This document shows, one piece after another, positions 43,859-53,527 of a stretch of DNA of 64,000 bases (its first letter is position 1; the number at the start of each line of letters is the position of its first letter). The stretch comes from Verrucomicrobiota bacterium (GTDB lineage Bacteria; Verrucomicrobiota; Verrucomicrobiia; Opitutales; Puniceicoccaceae). The translations under genes and the position numbers were made by a program. The notes under the pieces are model-generated. The model was not told where the DNA came from, searched no databases, and saw only the letters and a program-made list of their open reading frames with translations. The stretch spans positions 124,001 through 188,000 of the forward strand of contig JBCDMB010000004.1 of assembly GCA_038744685.1 (NCBI GenBank). The letters are read 5' to 3'.

Positions 43859-45064
43859 ATGAGTGGAAGAAGCGTTGAGGTAGCGGTTTATTATTTCCCA
43901 AACTTTCACTCTGACCCACGTAATCGTGCGCTGCACGGCGAGAATTGGACGGAATGGGAATTGGTCCGCCGTGCGGAGCCTCGTTTTGATGGGCATATGT
44001 TGCCAAATTTGCCGGCATGGGGCGAAACTGATGAGGCCGATCCGCGGCAAATGGAGCAAAAAATCGGTGCGGCCGCAGATCATGGAATTGATACGTTTAT
44101 CTTCGATTGGTACTGGTATGATGATGGCCCATTTCTAGAACGCGGACTTGATTCGGGTTTTATGAATTCTCGTAACAATGACCGCTTAAAGTTTGCTCTC
44201 ATGTGGGCTAACCACGACTGGATCGACATCCACCCGATGAAGGCTTGTCACAATGCGCTCGAAAACGCCGATGTTCTTCATCGCGGAGCAGTTACGCCAA
44301 ATACTTTCGCCGCGATTATAGATGTTTGTATCGAGCGCTACTTTATTCATCCGTCCTATTGGTTAATCGATGGTTGCCCGTATTTTTCAGTCTACGAGTT
44401 GAATAAGTTGATTGAGGGACTTGGGAGCGTTGAGAGGACCCGCGAGTTTCTCGATCTTTTTCGGCAAAGGGTCAAGGCTGCAGGTTTCAAGGATTTGCAC
44501 TTAAACGCAATCGTTTGGAATAACCCAATCCTTCCTGGGGAAACAGCTCCAACAGATATTAAATCGCTACTGGATTTTCTCGGTTTCGACAGCGTTAACT
44601 CTTATGTTTGGATTCATCACCACGCTACCGATGATTTTCCCAAAGTTGAGTATAACGACATATGTGATGCTTATTTTGATTATTGGGATGAAGCTGCTAG
44701 TAAATTCACACAACCATACTACCCAAATGTGACGATGGGTTGGGATGCTTCACCCAGGACGGTCCAATCAGACGCGTACGAAAACCGTGGTTACCCTTTC
44801 ATGTACACAATCGCTAACAACACCCCGAAAAACTTCAGGAGGGCTCTGGAACGGGTGAAAGCAAAACTTGAATCAAATTCAATGCCAGCTCCGTTTTTGA
44901 CGATCAATGCTTGGAACGAATGGACCGAGGGTAGCTATCTGGAGCCGGATCTTAGAAACGGCATGAAGTACCTAGAGGCTGTCCGTGATGTTTTTTCAGA
45001 TAAGGGCTTGGAAGGTTTCGGCAGAAGTGCGAAGGGCGAGGCGGCTACCTTCGGTGTCAAATAG
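43859..45064 (+). CDS. WbsX/GH99-like glycan-processing protein
   Basis: 401 residues, no signal peptide. The family pattern is complete: VAVYYFPNFHSDPRNRALHG at the start, NWTEWELVRRAEPRFDGH, IDTFIFDWYWYDDG, and the end block INAWNEWTEGSYLEPD. WbsX-type domains were first named in O-antigen clusters as glycosyltransferases, but the fold is that of GH99-like hydrolases, and members in sulfatase loci are thought to be glycosidases acting on mannose- or fucose-like sugars. A cytoplasmic location fits oligosaccharide breakdown after import. It converges on the AraC gene with an 8-base overlap of the 3' ends. Confidence 0.85.
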   Translation: MSGRSVEVAVYYFPNFHSDPRNRALHGENWTEWELVRRAEPRFDGHMLPNLPAWGETDEADPRQMEQKIGAAADHGIDTFIFDWYWYDDGPFLERGLDSGFMNSRNNDRLKFALMWANHDWIDIHPMKACHNALENADVLHRGAVTPNTFAAIIDVCIERYFIHPSYWLIDGCPYFSVYELNKLIEGLGSVERTREFLDLFRQRVKAAGFKDLHLNAIVWNNPILPGETAPTDIKSLLDFLGFDSVNSYVWIHHHATDDFPKVEYNDICDAYFDYWDEAASKFTQPYYPNVTMGWDASPRTVQSDAYENRGYPFMYTIANNTPKNFRRALERVKAKLESNSMPAPFLTINAWNEWTEGSYLEPDLRNGMKYLEAVRDVFSDKGLEGFGRSAKGEAATFGVK

Positions 45065-46022
45065 ATTGGCTTTTCGTCGCTGACGTAGTCGGGTGGGTTC
45101 TATAGGCGCGCGGGGTAATGCCCATAATTCTGCGGAATTGCCTGGAAAAGTAATTGCTATCCTCGAAGCCACACTCAAAGGCAGTCTCCGTAACGTTTTT
45201 GTCTGTAGTTTGCAGCAAGTGAGCGGCTTGTGCGATTCGTAAATTCAGCAGATATGACATTGGTGTGTTTCCAGTCAAATCGCTAAAAGCGCGATAGAAG
45301 CTCCTCCTCGACATACCGGACCGCTTGGTAAGTTCATTGATATCGAAAGGCTCAGTATAGTGAGTTTCTAGATAGCTGAGCACTTTGCCTATTTTGTGGG
45401 TTCTGTCGGGTGTTTTTGTAGGTTTTCCTGCATACCAGCGAGAGAGCGTACCAACTAGTGTCATAAAGTGGCCTAGTGCGATTAAACGGCTACCCTCGTC
45501 AATCGGATGCATCTCTACGTTAGCGTCTTCTTTTCGGTTGCCGAAAGCGACAGCTTTCCTGCTTCTGGATGATGAGTTCAACTCGATCTCCATCTCATTG
45601 GTTAGAGCGCGGACTCTCGTTAATTGTGAAAAGTCGAGCTGAAGATGACGCTCAAAGTCGCCGAACTCCAGCAGTGCTGGTTCCACTTCGAATAATGCCT
45701 GGTAGCCCTTAAGTTTTGATATTTCCAGCTGGTGAACGTCCAGCAAGCTACGATCAAAGATGACGTTGACCAATGACAACTCTTTGGTGTCTCGCAAACC
45801 ATGAGGCCGATTTCCATGAAGGACAAAAACGTCTCCAGCTCCTATGGAAAAACTCTCTTTGTTGATAACGTTTATCGCGGTGCCGCCAAGCACTACAACA
45901 ATCTCTGAAAAATTGTGAACATGCAGTGGGTAATCTGGGTGATTGTGCCATGTGGCAACGTTCAATGGAAAGTCACCATCTCGAAAGACGAGTCGGCGTT
46001 CAAACTCGAGATGCGGGTGCAT
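45057..46022 (-). CDS. AraC family regulator with cupin sensor domain
   Basis: About 321 residues from ATG 46022 (MHPHLEFERRLVFRDG); an ATG at 46079 adds 19 unlikely residues. N-terminal cupin: HNHPDYPLHVHNFSEIVVVLGG and GAGDVFVLHGNRPHGL, as in RhaS/RhaR-like sugar sensors. C-terminal double helix-turn-helix: INELTKRSGMSRRSFYRAF and TETAFECGFEDSNYFSRQFRR. These proteins bind two adjacent major grooves as tandem half-sites about 10-11 bases apart and usually activate in response to a sugar. It is the only regulator seen in the island and thus the prime candidate for the TGGCA motif. The resemblance to rhamnose sensors fits the GH106-like enzymes, but the inducer is unknown. Confidence 0.88.
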   Translation of the reverse strand: MHPHLEFERRLVFRDGDFPLNVATWHNHPDYPLHVHNFSEIVVVLGGTAINVINKESFSIGAGDVFVLHGNRPHGLRDTKELSLVNVIFDRSLLDVHQLEISKLKGYQALFEVEPALLEFGDFERHLQLDFSQLTRVRALTNEMEIELNSSSRSRKAVAFGNRKEDANVEMHPIDEGSRLIALGHFMTLVGTLSRWYAGKPTKTPDRTHKIGKVLSYLETHYTEPFDINELTKRSGMSRRSFYRAFSDLTGNTPMSYLLNLRIAQAAHLLQTTDKNVTETAFECGFEDSNYFSRQFRRIMGITPRAYRTHPTTSATKSQSI

Positions 46023-46358
46023 AGTTGACGGCAAAAGGGGCGTATGTTTTTGTTTTTTCCTACTACAAATAAACAGCACTGAACTTAAGCGAAATAGTGC
46101 GACTGTTGCAAACCGGAGTTTGCGTAAACACTAGTATTGCAACCTAATAAAAACTTAGCGATTATGATTGGGCGATGTTCCCGAAAGATTCTGTGATTTG
46201 ATAGGTTTCAAAAAGCTAGTCTTCCGGTTCGTAGAGATAAATCGAGACGAACCCGATCATGCACTCTGCGATTTTTCGAGCGGAGAGCCTTTGTCAGATT
46301 GGCTATCATCCTGTGAGCCAGAAGAGGAGGTAACTCCGCCGAGGATTCGTAAGACTTT

Positions 46359-46433
46359 TGGTACTCCCGCCGGGATTCGAACCCAGATCTACGGCTCCGG
46401 AGGCCATTGTTCTATCCATTGAACTACGGGAGC
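46359..46433 (-). tRNA. tRNA-Arg(CCG), island attachment gene
   Basis: 75 nt with encoded CCA (3' end at 46359). Acceptor stem GCTCCCG/CGGGAGT (terminal G-U), D-arm GTTC/GAAC, anticodon stem ATGGC/GCCGT with loop CTCCGGA (anticodon CCG, reading CGG), T-arm CTGGG/CCCGG with loop TTCGAAT. Its 3' end points left to the sulfatase island, and the last 20-plus nt recur at 14321 and 16234. Confidence 0.97.
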
Positions 46434-46499
46434 GAAAGGCGAAGAGTAAGCGCGGAAGAGTTTAATCTGACAAGGGCAAAGATCGCATTTGATTTGGCA

Positions 46500-48095
46500 T
46501 TACAGAAGATTCTTTACCGTTTCCAAGGTATCGATGTCTTTCGGGAGTTTGTCCCGTCGCCATCGGGAAATGCGTGGAAAGCGCAAAGCGAAGCCGGCTT
46601 TGTGGCGTTTGGACTCGCGTATGGAATCAAATGCGAGCTCGAAGACTTTCTCTGCCGGAACGGAACGGACAGGGCCAAATTTTTCTCGCGTGTTCTTCTT
46701 GATCCACCCGTCGAGTTCCTTGATTTCCTTATCCGAAAGTCCGGAGTAGGCTTTCGCGATCGGAACCAGTTGATCACCGTCCCTTACCGAGAAAGTGTAG
46801 TCCGTAAAGAGTCCGGACCGCCTTCCATGGCCGGCTTGCGCGTAGACCAGAACCGCGTCGATTCGCAGCGGCTCGACTTTCCATTTCCACCAAGTGCGCT
46901 TCACTCGACCAGCCCGGTAAACGCTTGTCCTGTCTTTTAGCATGACACCTTCGATGTGTCGCTCCCGTGCGGATTGAACTATGGATTTTACCTCATTCCA
47001 GTCCTCTGCGGGGAAGAGGGGTGAGAGATGGATCTGGCCCTGCGCTTGGATTAAAATCTCCTCTAAAAGTCGACGCCGACTTGAAGTCACTTCTTCCCGC
47101 AAGTCGGCGTGTTCGAATTCGAGAATGTCATAGGCAAGGAAACGAACCGGTAGTTCACTGACCATTTTTTGCGAAACCTTTTTCCTCCCAAGACGTTTCT
47201 GAAGTTCCCCGAAAGACTCAGGGTAACTCTCTTTCTCTTTCCAAACAAGGATCTCCCCGTCCAGGACCGTTCCATCTGCGAGGTGCTTAGCGGACTCTGT
47301 AATCTCAGGGAAGCTTTCCCCGACCGACTCCTCACCACGGCTCCAGAGAAAAGTCTGGCCGGAACGCCGGATTAGCTGGGCCCGGATTCCGTCCCATTTG
47401 GGTTCAATTTGCCATCGAGAAGCCTCGCCGAGGGAGGCGAAGTCTGGCTGTTCAACCGGATAGGCCAGGCAAAATGGGTAGGGCAACGAAGGTTCGCCTT
47501 TCTCGGCAACTGGTTTCCTTAATCTCCGGAACCATTCGGGTGTCGGCCGCCATTTTCCCATCATGCGATGAGCGATGACAGCGGGATCGATTTTATAGAG
47601 GTTGCCTAAAGCATTTTGGACCGTTTTTCGCTGAACACCGATCCGAAGTCCACCGGTCAGCAGCTTGTGAAAGACGAGTTTTTCGGCGGAACTCAGGATG
47701 TTCCATGTCGATTGAATCAACTCCTTTTGCTCTACCTCGGTTTGGCTGGAAAGAGGGAGTAGCCTGGACTCGATAAACTGCGCAAGAGGCTCTGGAGAAG
47801 AGGATTCTGACTCCTGTGCTGAACCAAGGACAAGAGCAGCGGTTTCTGCAAGATCTCCAACATGACTGTAGCACTCTTCGAATAGCCAGGTTGGCATGGA
47901 AGCACGCTCTGCGGACCATTCGCGAAGCAATCGGGTGGAGATCAGCCTCTTCACTCTAGAACCGCTCAGAAAATACACAGCCCATGCACCGTCGGCTTCC
48001 GAGACCTTAGCAAAGTACTCCTCCAATAGAGTTTTCTTTTCGTTGGTCCGATTCGTTTGCTCGAGATCGGTATAGAGCTGGGCGAATTTTTGAAT
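46500..48095 (-). CDS. ATP-dependent DNA ligase (LigB-type), non-standard start
   Basis: A TTG at 48026 gives 508 residues, but 23 upstream codons read FAQLYTDLEQTNRTNEKKTL, the conserved N-terminal helix of this family, and no ATG, GTG or TTG lies before them after the preceding stop. The first plausible codon is ATT at 48095, so either a rare ATT start or a sequence error must be assumed. The catalytic Lys is in EPKWDGIRAQ; LDGEILVW, EGVMLKDRTSVYRAGR and TWWKWK are motifs III-V. The N-terminal 180 residues form the helical DNA-binding domain. It joins nicks using ATP, likely in repair. It is 23 bases downstream of tsaC, same strand. Confidence 0.9.
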   Translation of the reverse strand: MQKFAQLYTDLEQTNRTNEKKTLLEEYFAKVSEADGAWAVYFLSGSRVKRLISTRLLREWSAERASMPTWLFEECYSHVGDLAETAALVLGSAQESESSSPEPLAQFIESRLLPLSSQTEVEQKELIQSTWNILSSAEKLVFHKLLTGGLRIGVQRKTVQNALGNLYKIDPAVIAHRMMGKWRPTPEWFRRLRKPVAEKGEPSLPYPFCLAYPVEQPDFASLGEASRWQIEPKWDGIRAQLIRRSGQTFLWSRGEESVGESFPEITESAKHLADGTVLDGEILVWKEKESYPESFGELQKRLGRKKVSQKMVSELPVRFLAYDILEFEHADLREEVTSSRRRLLEEILIQAQGQIHLSPLFPAEDWNEVKSIVQSARERHIEGVMLKDRTSVYRAGRVKRTWWKWKVEPLRIDAVLVYAQAGHGRRSGLFTDYTFSVRDGDQLVPIAKAYSGLSDKEIKELDGWIKKNTREKFGPVRSVPAEKVFELAFDSIRESKRHKAGFALRFPRISRWRRDKLPKDIDTLETVKNLL

Positions 48096-48118
48096 GGGTA
48101 AACGTCGGTTGTTGGCAA

Positions 48119-49117
48119 CTACCCTAACGGAGCAGCGGCTCTCTGCAACCGATCACGGACAGCGGACAACACCCCCTCGTTTCCACTCGGAAATTCAACA
48201 GCGATCTTACGCACGCGGGGATCGTTATCGATTTTTCGCAAGGTGTGGAAGAGATTGTGCGCGATCTCACGTCCGCTACCGTCTTCGCTCAACCAGAACG
48301 CCAAGTCGGTAAATTCGGGAGGTTTGCGAAGATAGACAAAGGCGGTTTGCGGATCGCCTGAAGGAGGATCCGAGTTTTCGGGGAAAAGGATTAGTCCTTT
48401 GGAGGGGCGATAGTGGCTCTTCATCATCCCTGGGGCAGGGTGGGCTCTCCTAGCGTCCGACTCTCCGTCGCGCGAGTCGTTATAAAGTTTCACATTGGGG
48501 GCAAACTTTGCGAGGTCTGCTTGAGTAATCGGGCCTGGGCGTAGAATGGTGACCTCTTCACGATCGTCCACTTGGACAATGGTTGACTCGATTCCGTGCT
48601 GGCATGGTCCGCCATCCAACAGTGCATCTATGCGGTCGCCCATCGTCTGTTCGACGTGCTCTGGCCGGGTAGGGCTGATGTAGCCAAAAGGGTTGGCGCT
48701 TGGAGCGGCCAGAAAAAGTTGACCTTCTTCCAGCAGACTTCGAAGAGACGGGTGACCCGGCATGCGAAGAGCGAGCGTGGGATGGCCTGAGGATACCAAA
48801 GTGGGAATCATCCGGGAGGATAATCGGGGCAACACGATCGTCAGTGGGCCTGGCCAGAAAGTCTCCATTAGCAGGCGGGCGATCACAGGAAGATGGCATA
48901 CTTGCTCGGCCTGACCACGGTCAGCAATGTGCACAATCAGCGGGTCATTCTGCGGCCGACCCTTCGCTTCAAAGATGGTAGATACTGCCGAAGAGTTTGT
49001 GGCATCCGCAGCCAAACCGTAAACGGTTTCGGTCGGAACCGCTACGAGTCCACCCGATCGGAGGATTTGGATCGCTTCAGAGCGATCCGCTGCGTCGGAA
49101 CCTTGCAGCCGTCTCAT
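48119..49117 (-). CDS. tsaC: Threonylcarbamoyl-AMP synthase (Sua5/TsaC)
   Basis: 332 residues, the long Sua5 form. The YrdC domain (about 1-200) has GLVAVPTETVYGLAADATN, FEAKGRPQNDPLIVHI, WPGPLTIVLP and LAAPSANPFGYISPT; the C-terminal Sua5 domain follows the linker HPAPGMMKSHYRP. It makes threonylcarbamoyl-AMP from Thr, bicarbonate and ATP for the t6A modification at position 37 of ANN-decoding tRNAs. It sits between rpsR and the ligase gene on the same strand, with 34 bases to rpsR. Confidence 0.95.
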   Translation of the reverse strand: MRRLQGSDAADRSEAIQILRSGGLVAVPTETVYGLAADATNSSAVSTIFEAKGRPQNDPLIVHIADRGQAEQVCHLPVIARLLMETFWPGPLTIVLPRLSSRMIPTLVSSGHPTLALRMPGHPSLRSLLEEGQLFLAAPSANPFGYISPTRPEHVEQTMGDRIDALLDGGPCQHGIESTIVQVDDREEVTILRPGPITQADLAKFAPNVKLYNDSRDGESDARRAHPAPGMMKSHYRPSKGLILFPENSDPPSGDPQTAFVYLRKPPEFTDLAFWLSEDGSGREIAHNLFHTLRKIDNDPRVRKIAVEFPSGNEGVLSAVRDRLQRAAAPLG

Positions 49118-49151
49118 GGGAAACGGATGTTCCGAGAGATAGCCAGATGCC

Positions 49152-49349
49152 TTACTTCATCAACAGCATCGACCGCGACTGCTTGATCGTGCGGGAGATG
49201 TGACGCTGCTGTTTCGCCGTTAGACCCGTGTATTTGCGCGGGAGAATTTTTCCCGTGTCAGTTACAAAGCGGGTGAGTTCCGTAGTATCGCGAAAGGTAA
49301 GCTCGGAGGGATTTTTTCTAGGTGTTTCTGTGCCTTCTGTTTCAGACAT
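49152..49349 (-). CDS. rpsR: Ribosomal protein bS18
   Basis: 65 residues, slightly short for bS18. The conserved core is complete: FVTDTGKILPRKYTGLTAKQ, then QRHISRTIKQSRSMLLM. The N-terminus lacks the usual Cys/Arg-rich block and has an acidic-polar stretch instead, so it may be a zinc-free version. The gene is apart from rpsF and rplI, its common partners, and instead stands between tsaC and a helicase gene. Confidence 0.95.
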   Translation of the reverse strand: MSETEGTETPRKNPSELTFRDTTELTRFVTDTGKILPRKYTGLTAKQQRHISRTIKQSRSMLLMK

Positions 49350-49591
49350 AAGGGAAGGAGGATGCCTGCCAGTAAAGGTGCCGCAAGCCCAAATTGAGGA
49401 AAAAAATAGAGTTGGGAGCTCTTTTCGACACGCACAGAATTGGAGATTTTTCGCTCCGAGAAATGCCTTGTGGCTGGAATGGAGGGGCTGCTTAAGCTTC
49501 CGATTGGGCCGAACTCTAGGAAATCAGGGAGATTTTGAGGCCGTCTGCTCGGCGGCTGAAGTCGCCGCTCCTCCATTAGTCCGATTTATCG

Positions 49592-51589
49592 CTACCAAGC
49601 GCTCCGGTATCTCACGTTTTCGTAGTAGTCGGGGCGTATTGAGCCGAGAAAGCGACTGGGTTGTAGTCTTCTGGGCGGGCCTCCCTGCGAATGGACCATT
49701 GGGTAGGACAGAAATAGCTGATCCTGAGCACGAGTCACCGAGACGTAAAACAGACGCATTTCCTCATCGAGATTCCCTTCTTCGATGGCGCGGTTTAGGG
49801 GGAACATACCGTCGGCAAGACCGAGAACAAAGACGACCGGAAACTCGAGGCCTTTTGCCTGATGAATCGTAGTCAGACGGACTGCATTCTCGCTGGGATC
49901 GATGGATCGGTCACTGGACTCCGAGTTGAGAAGGATGAGTTGAGCGAGAAGCTCGCTCAGCTCTTCGAACCTAGACGCGAATCCGATAACCCCGATTAGA
50001 TCATCCTCACGGGATTTCCAGTTAGTAAATAACGTTCTCAGGTAGGTGCCGTACCACCCATCGATTGCCAGGCGGACCACCTCTTCCGGGTCTTCCTCTC
50101 CGCTTGCTTGGCGGCAAGATTGAAGGGTAGTCGCTAGAGACTCCCAATCATCTCTTGCAGCAGCGGGAATCTTTGCAAGCACTGCCTTATCCGTGAGGAT
50201 ATCGAAGAGATTTTTCTCATTTTTTTGCGCATAATCGACGATGAATGCGTAGATCTTTTCTGCGGTTTTCGGGCCAACTTTGGGGAGAAGTCCGGCGAAT
50301 CGATAAAATGCTGTAGCGTCTCTTGGATTCGCAACGAAGCGAATCTGCGACACCAAGTCCTTTACGTGAGCCTGTTCGAAAAACCGGACTCCACTTGTGA
50401 TTTGAAAGGGGATTCCAGAACGGGAAAGCTCCATCTGAAGATCCATTGCCTGAAAATGCGCGCGGTAGAGAATGGCTATGTCTCCGAAAGCCCGCCCCTG
50501 ATCAACGAGCTGAGTGACTGTTCGGATGACAAATTCTGCCTGCTGTCGGGTGTCTACGGTCGAGACGAGAACAGGTAGGTCGGAGTCTGGACGAACCGGG
50601 CGCAATTCCTTGCGAAACCCTCCGCCCGAATGCCCGTCGAGGATACCATTTGCGAAATGAAGAATCTGCGGGGTGCTCCGATAATTGGTTTCGATTTTGA
50701 ATATCTCTCCTCCAACGTGGCGATCGGGGAAAGTCATGATGTTGTCAAACTCCGCGCCTCTCCAAGTGTAGATGCACTGAGAATCATCACCGACCGCCAT
50801 CACTTGGTGGTGCCCGGCAACTGCATCGACAATCCCAGCCTGGAGCCGGTTGGTATCCTGATACTCGTCGACAAGAACCTGCTCGAACTGTTGGTTACAA
50901 TATTCTCGAAACCCTGGATCAGTTTCCAAGAGCCGCAGCCAGAGTTCGAGAAGATCATCGTAGTCGGCAACTTCCTGCTTCCGTTTCGCCTTTTCGTAGG
51001 CTACGGCAAAATCAGCGATTTTCTCAGAAAGCCCTTGAGGGTAGGGGTAGCGTTCTGAGGCGAGCGATCCTACCGCCTGAAGGGTGTTGCGGGCATAGCT
51101 GATTAACCCTGCAACTACCCGGGGTTTCGGGTTGTTTCGGTCTTTTAGAAATCCTGAATCAATCTTACGAATAACGTCTCCCAGGAGTGACTCGGAGTCG
51201 CCCTGATCGAGTATATTGAACCCCGGTGCAATGCCTACAGGAGCACCATGGCGCCGAAGAAGTCGCTGACCAATGTGGTGAAACGTGCCTCCCCAGAACA
51301 AACGGGAAGACACTCCGGTCAGCTCCTCTACCCGCGAGAGCATTTCCCTAGCAGCCTTATTGGTGAACGTGAGCAGGAGGATGCTACTGGGATGCACACC
51401 CTGCTCGAGAAGCCACGCAACTCGGTAGGTGAGAGTGCGTGTTTTTCCGGATCCCGCTCCCGCGAGAACGAGGGAGGGACCGAACGGAGCGGTGACTGCT
51501 TCCAACTGTTCGGCGTTCAGTTCCGTCTGAAAATCGATACCCGAGCTAGACAATGCGTTGGCTTGATCTGATGCCTCAAAGAAATCCAC
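49592..51589 (-). CDS. uvrD: UvrD/PcrA-type superfamily 1 DNA helicase
   Basis: 665 residues, on the short side for UvrD/PcrA (about 720). Motifs in order: Q motif LNAEQLEAVTA, Walker A AGAGSGKTRTLTYR, LLLTFTNKAAREM, DEYQDTNRLQ, VGDDSQCIYTWRGA, NYRSTPQIL, VRLTTIHQAKGLEFPVVFVLG and VSVTRAQDQLFLSYP. A 3'-5' helicase for repair or replication restart. The C-terminus stops soon after motif VI without the long tail of PcrA. The 240 bases between its stop and rpsR contain no gene. Confidence 0.93.
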   Translation of the reverse strand: MDFFEASDQANALSSSGIDFQTELNAEQLEAVTAPFGPSLVLAGAGSGKTRTLTYRVAWLLEQGVHPSSILLLTFTNKAAREMLSRVEELTGVSSRLFWGGTFHHIGQRLLRRHGAPVGIAPGFNILDQGDSESLLGDVIRKIDSGFLKDRNNPKPRVVAGLISYARNTLQAVGSLASERYPYPQGLSEKIADFAVAYEKAKRKQEVADYDDLLELWLRLLETDPGFREYCNQQFEQVLVDEYQDTNRLQAGIVDAVAGHHQVMAVGDDSQCIYTWRGAEFDNIMTFPDRHVGGEIFKIETNYRSTPQILHFANGILDGHSGGGFRKELRPVRPDSDLPVLVSTVDTRQQAEFVIRTVTQLVDQGRAFGDIAILYRAHFQAMDLQMELSRSGIPFQITSGVRFFEQAHVKDLVSQIRFVANPRDATAFYRFAGLLPKVGPKTAEKIYAFIVDYAQKNEKNLFDILTDKAVLAKIPAAARDDWESLATTLQSCRQASGEEDPEEVVRLAIDGWYGTYLRTLFTNWKSREDDLIGVIGFASRFEELSELLAQLILLNSESSDRSIDPSENAVRLTTIHQAKGLEFPVVFVLGLADGMFPLNRAIEEGNLDEEMRLFYVSVTRAQDQLFLSYPMVHSQGGPPRRLQPSRFLGSIRPDYYENVRYRSAW

Positions 51590-51698
51590 ACCGGTAGATT
51601 TGGTGAGTCCGGGGGACGGCGCAAACGCGAAACCGAGGGAAATTCACGAGAATTCACTTGCCTTACCAGTCCGAAACATCGAAGACATTGGCCTATGG

Positions 51699-51774
<76 letters not shown>

Positions 51775-51994
51775 TTTCTGTTTTGTAGCAATCCAGCAAT
51801 TTTCCGGCGCACCGGCCAACGTTGTTTGTCGACATTCAATTCCTTGCGGTTATGGTCAAAGGTCTACAGCTGCCTAGTCGAAGTCATCAACAACTCTCAG
51901 TTCACCCGGTAAGTCTGCACTGTGGAGATCAATGGGGAAGAGTGGAGTTTCAGTGAGGCGACCAGTGGCTCGCTCTACTCCTTTGTTTCGTTTT

Positions 51995-53527
51995 ATGAAG
52001 AAAAGTAACCTTCCTACCTTCGTTTCGATCCTTTGTTTTGGAGCTTTGATCTCATCTGGAAACGAGTTTGTTCCACTCTTCGATGGGGAGACGATCGACG
52101 GATGGGAGGGTGACCCGAAGTTTTGGCGAATTGAGGACGGTGTAATCGTTGGTGAAACGACGAAAGAGAACCCGACTAAGCACAATACCTTTCTAATCTG
52201 GGATGGAGGCGAAGTCGCAGACTTTGAACTGAAGGTCGAATTCAAGCTCACTAATCACAATAGCGGAGTTCAGTACCGGAGTTTTCCATTGAAAGATCGG
52301 CCTTGGGGACTTGGAGGTTATCAGGCAGATATCGCGGATGATCCGAAATGGATGGGTGCTGCTTACGGAGAACAATACAAGAGACTACTCGCTTCTCGTG
52401 GGGAAAAGACCGTGGTAGGGAAATTCGGTGACGAAAGAACCGTAATCGCCCAGATTGGCGACCCGGACGAAATCCTATCGCACATCGATCCAAACGGTTG
52501 GAACGAGTACCACATCACTGCAGTTGGCAATCAGATCATTCAGAGAATCAATGGTGTTACTACCGCGGAGTTTTCCGAGTCGACGCCGGAGAGACTCGAA
52601 AAGGGATTGATTGGTCTTCAGTTGCACGCTGGGCCACCAATGAAAGTGAGTTTTCGAAATATTCGCCTACGTGAATTGAACGAGGGGGACGTGAAAAAGG
52701 TTCTCTTTTTAGCGGGTCCGAAGAGTCACGGCTACGGCGCCCACGAGCACAAGGCTGGAAGTCATTTGCTGGCTCGTGCTTTGAACGAGAGTGACATTGG
52801 GGTGATTGCTCAGGTGGTTGAAGAAGGCAAATGGCCAGCGTCATGGATGGGATATAACAACCCAAGTGCAATCGTCATTTACAGTGACGGATACGAATGG
52901 CATCTAGCCAAGGACCATCAAGATGAGATTCAGAAGTTAGTCGACGAGGGAGTGGGAGTTGCGTGTTTGCATTTCGCTGTTGAGGTTGAACCGGCTGAGC
53001 TTGGGCCGACGTTTTTAAACTGGATCGGCGGTTTCTTCGAAGTTGGATGGTCGGTCAATCCCAAGTGGGATGCTTCGTTTGAGGATCTCCCAAGTCACCC
53101 CGTCACGCGGGGTGTTGCGCCATTCTCAATCTACGACGAATGGTACTACCACATGCGATTTCGTCCAGATATGGAAGGAATTACGCCAATCCTGTCTGCG
53201 CATCCGCCGGTAGAAACCTTGATCAAACCAAGGGAAAGACATCAGGAGAGAATTACAAATCCTACGGTCCGAGCTTCGGTGGACGCTGGAGAGATTCAAC
53301 ATGTCGCTTGGGCATATGAACGACCGGATGGAGGGCTCGGGTTCGGTTTCACTGGTGGGGATTTTCACACGAACTGGATGAACGATGATTTTAGAAAGAT
53401 CGTTCTGAACGCGATCGTTTGGACAGCAAAAATACCCGTTCCCGAGGAAGGAGTAGTCTCTCGAACACCCAGCGTTTTCGACATTGAAATGAATCAGGAT
53501 TATCCGAAACCAGCGAAAAAGCGATGA
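51995..53527 (+). CDS. DUF1080 (3-keto-disaccharide hydrolase-like) / ThuA-like fusion, exported
   Basis: 510 residues from ATG 51995, chosen because a signal peptide follows ([18 protein letters not shown]); the frame extends to 51932 without coding sense. The first half is a DUF1080/concanavalin-like domain: [35 protein letters not shown] and [20 protein letters not shown]. The second half, from [20 protein letters not shown], is ThuA-like with [10 protein letters not shown] and [11 protein letters not shown]1080 proteins act on 3-keto sugars; ThuA domains belong to the same oxidised-sugar pathways, so the fusion probably handles 3-ketoglycosides in the periplasm. Confidence 0.87.
   Translation: MKKSNLPTFVSILCFGALISSGNEFVPLFDGETIDGWEGDPKFWRIEDGVIVGETTKENPTKHNTFLIWDGGEVADFELKVEFKLTNHNSGVQYRSFPLKDRPWGLGGYQADIADDPKWMGAAYGEQYKRLLASRGEKTVVGKFGDERTVIAQIGDPDEILSHIDPNGWNEYHITAVGNQIIQRINGVTTAEFSESTPERLEKGLIGLQLHAGPPMKVSFRNIRLRELNEGDVKKVLFLAGPKSHGYGAHEHKAGSHLLARALNESDIGVIAQVVEEGKWPASWMGYNNPSAIVIYSDGYEWHLAKDHQDEIQKLVDEGVGVACLHFAVEVEPAELGPTFLNWIGGFFEVGWSVNPKWDASFEDLPSHPVTRGVAPFSIYDEWYYHMRFRPDMEGITPILSAHPPVETLIKPRERHQERITNPTVRASVDAGEIQHVAWAYERPDGGLGFGFTGGDFHTNWMNDDFRKIVLNAIVWTAKIPVPEEGVVSRTPSVFDIEMNQDYPKPAKKR

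Larger units (their letters stand above)
16234..46358. mobile_element. 30-kb genomic island at tRNA-Arg(CCG), sulfated glycan use
   Basis: Left boundary: copy B, a tRNA 3' fragment followed inward by arm-like repeats. Right boundary: the intact tRNA-Arg at 46359-46433, whose 3' end faces the island. This is the geometry expected after integrase-mediated insertion into a tRNA 3' end. The cargo is coherent and accessory: five sulfatase modules, two GH106-like proteins, two WbsX-like modules, a GPH transporter, pilin-like proteins and an AraC regulator, while both flanks carry core-type genes. No integrase, transposase or conjugation gene is seen, so mobility in trans or loss of the integrase must be assumed. 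Confidence 0.6.

Noticed and set aside
46168-46940. ORFs running across the tRNA-Arg gene on the plus strand
   Set aside because: They overlap the tRNA and the antisense of the DNA ligase gene and contain no domain.
49228-49872. 214-codon plus-strand ORF
   Set aside because: It is antisense to rpsR and the 3' end of the helicase gene and shows no recognisable features.
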